Positions 26,589-28,746 of a stretch of DNA of 28,746 nt are shown here, in pieces (the stretch's first letter is position 1; each line of letters begins with the position of its first letter). Source of the DNA: a virus. The position numbers and the translations under genes are program-made. A model generated the notes under the pieces. That model had not been told where the DNA came from and searched no databases. It saw only the letters and a list, made by a program, of their open reading frames with translations. The DNA is taken from positions 1 to 28,746 of IMG/VR virus record IMGVR_UViG_3300046817_000871; one strand, written 5' to 3'.

Positions 26589-26827
26589 GTCCTGGCCTGC
26601 TTGGTCAGGATCGGCTCGGCGTAGCCGTCGTCGGTGATGTGGACGCCGTCGAGCCTGGCGGTCTTGCCGTCGGGCGCGGTCCAGGTGCCGCCCAGCATCG
26701 CCTCGAGGAGCTCGGGCGTGATCTTGAGCCGAAGGTCGATGAACGCCTCGACGCCGTTGCCCTCGTTGAGGCCGGCACGATGACGCAGCTCGACGAGGTG
26801 CGCCAACTCGGCCCGCGTCCAGTCCAT
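26585..26827 (-). CDS. Small head-tail connector region protein
   Basis: 80 residues; the ATG shares a base with the adaptor stop (TGATG). It begins MDWTRAELAHLVELRHRAGLNEGNGVEAFIDLRLKITPELLEAMLGGTW, a helical part, and ends in a beta-type segment (GKTARLDGVHITDDGYAEPILTK). In this position other siphophages carry a head-closure or stopper protein, but the sequence is too short for me to assign it. Coupled to its neighbours on both sides. Confidence 0.6.
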   Translation of the reverse strand: MDWTRAELAHLVELRHRAGLNEGNGVEAFIDLRLKITPELLEAMLGGTWTAPDGKTARLDGVHITDDGYAEPILTKQART

Positions 26828-27732
26828 CACTGCACGCCCCACTCGAGCTTGTACGGACGCAGCAGGGTCGTGACGTCCGGGTCGAGCTTGGCCAGGAGCC
26901 GGATCTCGTTGCCCATGTCGGGCGAGCCGGCCACGCCGTAGGGCGAATCGCGGCGCTTGAGGAAGCGCGACGCCTGGATCAGGTTGGCGTTGACGATGTT
27001 GGGCGGCGTCGCCAGCCAGCCCCACTTGGCGGTGACCTGGACCATGCCGCCGTAGAACGGTGGCAGGAGGCCGATGTCGAACAGGAGGCCGGTGTACGGG
27101 AAGCCCTTGGCCGGGCCGTTGAACGGCACCGGGCGGTAGGCCGTGCTGACCGTGGTGTACGAGCCGTTGCCGGTCGCGTCGAACGCCACCTGCATCCCCG
27201 CCACGTCGGCGAAGTCGTCGGTGTCGACCGCGAAGCGCCGGCCGAACAGCGGCCAACTGACCGGCTGGGTCGACAGGCCGATGGCGTAGACCCGGGCGGT
27301 GGCCGTGGTCATGACGTGGAACTGGCGCCCGCACTCGCGGTCGATCGCGCGGGCCGCCGCCTCGAGCGCCAGCAGCTCGACGTCGCCGTCGGCCGAGGTC
27401 GTCCCGGCCTGGTCGCGCAGGAAGGCGCGGAAGGTCGCCAGCGACGCATACGCCCCGATGTCGGGACCGGACACCCACTCGGGCGAGTAGGGCGTCGGGG
27501 CCGAGCCGTCGGACTTGGAGTAGCGGACGCGGTAGAAGGAGCCGACCGCGCCCGACGGGTCGTAGACCGTGTAGAGCCGCGTCCCGGCTACCAGCGCGAA
27601 GGTGCCGATCTCGGCGAAGCCGACCCCGCCGCCGGTGGCGGACCGCTCCCAGCGCCCGAGCGCGCCGGCACCGAGGAAGCCGGTGTTGAGCAGCTCGTCG
27701 GGATTGTCGACCGGGATCTGGAGGATGCTCAC
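26827..27732 (-). CDS. Head-tail adaptor (gp6-like) with added N-terminal domain
   Basis: 301 residues from a GTG directly after the TGA of the repeat protein. Residues 95-140 (YASLATFRAFLRDQAGTTSADGDVELLALEAAARAIDRECGRQF) and the end (NIVNANLIQASRFLKRRDSPYGVAGSPDMGNEIRLLAKLDPDVTTLLRPYKLEW) match the gp6-like connector family, which docks under the portal. Between them lies a beta part (VYAIGLSTQPVSWPLFGRRFAVDTDDF). Residues 1-90 add a beta domain not usual for this family (LGRWERSATGGGVGFAEIGTFALVAGTRLYTVYDPSG). This domain may contact the neighbouring repeat protein. Confidence 0.8.
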   Translation of the reverse strand: MSILQIPVDNPDELLNTGFLGAGALGRWERSATGGGVGFAEIGTFALVAGTRLYTVYDPSGAVGSFYRVRYSKSDGSAPTPYSPEWVSGPDIGAYASLATFRAFLRDQAGTTSADGDVELLALEAAARAIDRECGRQFHVMTTATARVYAIGLSTQPVSWPLFGRRFAVDTDDFADVAGMQVAFDATGNGSYTTVSTAYRPVPFNGPAKGFPYTGLLFDIGLLPPFYGGMVQVTAKWGWLATPPNIVNANLIQASRFLKRRDSPYGVAGSPDMGNEIRLLAKLDPDVTTLLRPYKLEWGVQ

Positions 27733-28746
27733 TCAGGCTCCCTTCGAGGGCTGGCCGGCACCGGCCACGCCGGCCCCGGGGATCTCGTCGAACGTGCGAC
27801 CCGCGTCGATGCCCGAGACCGTGACGCCCGGCACCATGCCGTAGGCCGCGGACCCGGTGAGGAACGCCGCCGTGGCGTAACCCGCGTCCGGGATCCATTC
27901 GGTCCGGGCGCCGGTCACGAAGACGTAGGGCACCGCGAACCCGAACACGGCCGCAGCCGGAGTCGGCTGGACGATCCGGTAGTCGCTGATGACGACGTTG
28001 GGCGCGAAGGCCGTCATCACGAGCGCCGCGGCCGTTGGCAGGCTGACCCACTTGAGGGTGACCGTGACCGTGGGCACGGCTCCCGACAGGGTCATCGCCC
28101 CGGCCGTCGGCAGGCTCAGTGCATTGGCCCTGACGGTCGGAACGGAACCCGTCAGGACGAGGCTGGCCGCCGCCGGGACCGCGACCTGCTTGTCGCTGAC
28201 CGCGATCGTCGGCGTCGCGCCCGCGAGGACCAGCGCAGCAGCCGTCGGCTGCGGCTGGGCACTGCCGCCGGCGATGACCGCCGGGACCGCCCCTGTCAGC
28301 GTCAGGGCCGCCGCTGGCGGCAGGACGATCTTGAAGTCGGACAGAGTGACGGTCGGCACAGCGCCGGCCAGCAGGAGGGCTCCTGCGGTCGGCAGCGCGA
28401 CCGCCGAGCCGCCGGTGACGTTGACCGCCGGGACGGCGCCCGAGAGGATGAACGCACCCGCGCTCGGTGCGATGCCGTTGGCAGTGAGTGCGAGGGCCGG
28501 TGTCGCTCCGGCCAGGACCAGCGACCCGGCCGTCGGGAGGCTGACGGCATTGGCGACGACCGACGGGACGGAACCCGTCAGCGTCATGGCCGCCGTGGTC
28601 GGCAGGCTGACGACCGGCGTCCTGATCTGCGGGACCGCGCCGGTCAGCGTCATCGCTGCCGCGGACGGCGCGATCCCGTTCGCGGTGAGGGCGATGGCCG
28701 GCGTGGCCCCGCTGAGGGTCAGGGTCCCGGCGGTGGGCGCGATACC
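27733..28746 (-). CDS. Repeat-rich structural protein, C-terminal part (enters from right end)
   Basis: The frame is open from base 28746 and ends with TGA just before the GTG of the adaptor gene: 337 codons plus stop. An internal ATG at 28653 exists, but the repeats continue upstream of it, so it is not the true start. About 12 copies of the PTAGALVLTGAVPTV-type repeat are followed by a non-repetitive tail of some 58 residues (from ARTEWIPDAGYATAAF to AGQPSKGA). It is very probably the back half of the gene at 1-1068. Joined directly, the two give 693 codons in one frame but with one repeat shortened at the join. Confidence 0.8.
   Translation of the reverse strand, partial: GIAPTAGTLTLSGATPAIALTANGIAPSAAAMTLTGAVPQIRTPVVSLPTTAAMTLTGSVPSVVANAVSLPTAGSLVLAGATPALALTANGIAPSAGAFILSGAVPAVNVTGGSAVALPTAGALLLAGAVPTVTLSDFKIVLPPAAALTLTGAVPAVIAGGSAQPQPTAAALVLAGATPTIAVSDKQVAVPAAASLVLTGSVPTVRANALSLPTAGAMTLSGAVPTVTVTLKWVSLPTAAALVMTAFAPNVVISDYRIVQPTPAAAVFGFAVPYVFVTGARTEWIPDAGYATAAFLTGSAAYGMVPGVTVSGIDAGRTFDEIPGAGVAGAGQPSKGA
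27910..28746 (-). repeat. Tandem repeats of about 66-72 bp coding the PTAGALVLTGA units (right part)
   Basis: About 12 degenerate copies. Spacers vary (TANGI, ANALS, TGGSAVA, SDFKIV, AGGSAQP, SDKQVA, TLKWVS, SDYRIV), while the ALxLTGAxPxV core is kept. The last copy before the unique tail is the most divergent. Confidence 0.9.

Noticed and set aside
27910-28746. CRISPR array, because of regularly spaced repeats of about 66-72 bp
   Set aside because: The repeats are degenerate, lie in a continuous reading frame and code a protein repeat; there are no identical short repeats with unique spacers.

Overview
The window looks like one essentially complete genome of a small tailed phage (siphovirus-like, HK97 fold). 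It is opened inside a repetitive structural gene. The left end holds the 5' half of a minus-strand gene for a repeat protein (1-1068). The right end holds the 3' half of a gene of the same kind (28746-27733). Both halves break on a codon boundary in the same frame, and the head-to-tail gene order runs straight across the join, so the two ends most likely abut in a circular or circularly permuted molecule. No host-like chromosomal gene, rRNA or convincing tRNA is present. GC content is high, GTG starts are frequent, Shine-Dalgarno sites are of the AAGGAG/GGAGG type, and the two best promoters would give leaderless mRNAs. This suggests a high-GC bacterial host such as an actinobacterium or a Chloroflexota member; that host guess is weak.

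Layout, read in the direction of transcription on the minus strand. A control region at 17229-17351 separates two divergent HTH genes. Leftward from it (17228 down to 8644) lies a tightly packed early block: a small XRE repressor, three tiny membrane or unknown genes, a YqaJ-type exonuclease, a RecT/Bet-like annealing protein, an MT-A70 adenine methyltransferase, two PD-(D/E)XK-like nucleases, a replication-initiation-like protein, an RlpA-like exported protein, two paralogous small membrane proteins, several Cys-rich small proteins and an HNH endonuclease. Seventeen junctions in this block are 4-bp ATGA/GTGA overlaps. Then follow packaging and head genes: large terminase, portal, a prohead protease and capsid in one open frame, and small head genes. 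The repeat protein spans the ends of the window. The block continues from the right end: head-tail adaptor, small connector, tail terminator, two related tail-tube proteins, a frameshifted tail-assembly chaperone pair, a gp10-like protein, tape measure, one large tail-tip/receptor-binding protein, then a probable lysis cluster (peptidase-like protein, coiled-coil membrane protein, two small membrane proteins). The block ends at a convergent hairpin terminator at 18078-18115.

Only two genes are on the plus strand (17352-18069): an HTH regulator and a membrane-anchored small protein. They form a short unit opposite the main one, as in a lysogeny or immunity switch. No integrase, ParA/B, DNA polymerase, primase or helicase is visible.

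The main points for a second look are: a 15-bp perfect inverted repeat nested in a larger fold at 16461-16550 within a small gene; the protease-capsid fusion with an internal ribosome-binding site and hairpin; hairpins placed after the capsid and tail-tube genes; the divergent leaderless promoters with matching 12-bp operators; the non-canonical -1 frameshift site; and the roughly 20-copy repeat protein in which the sequence breaks.
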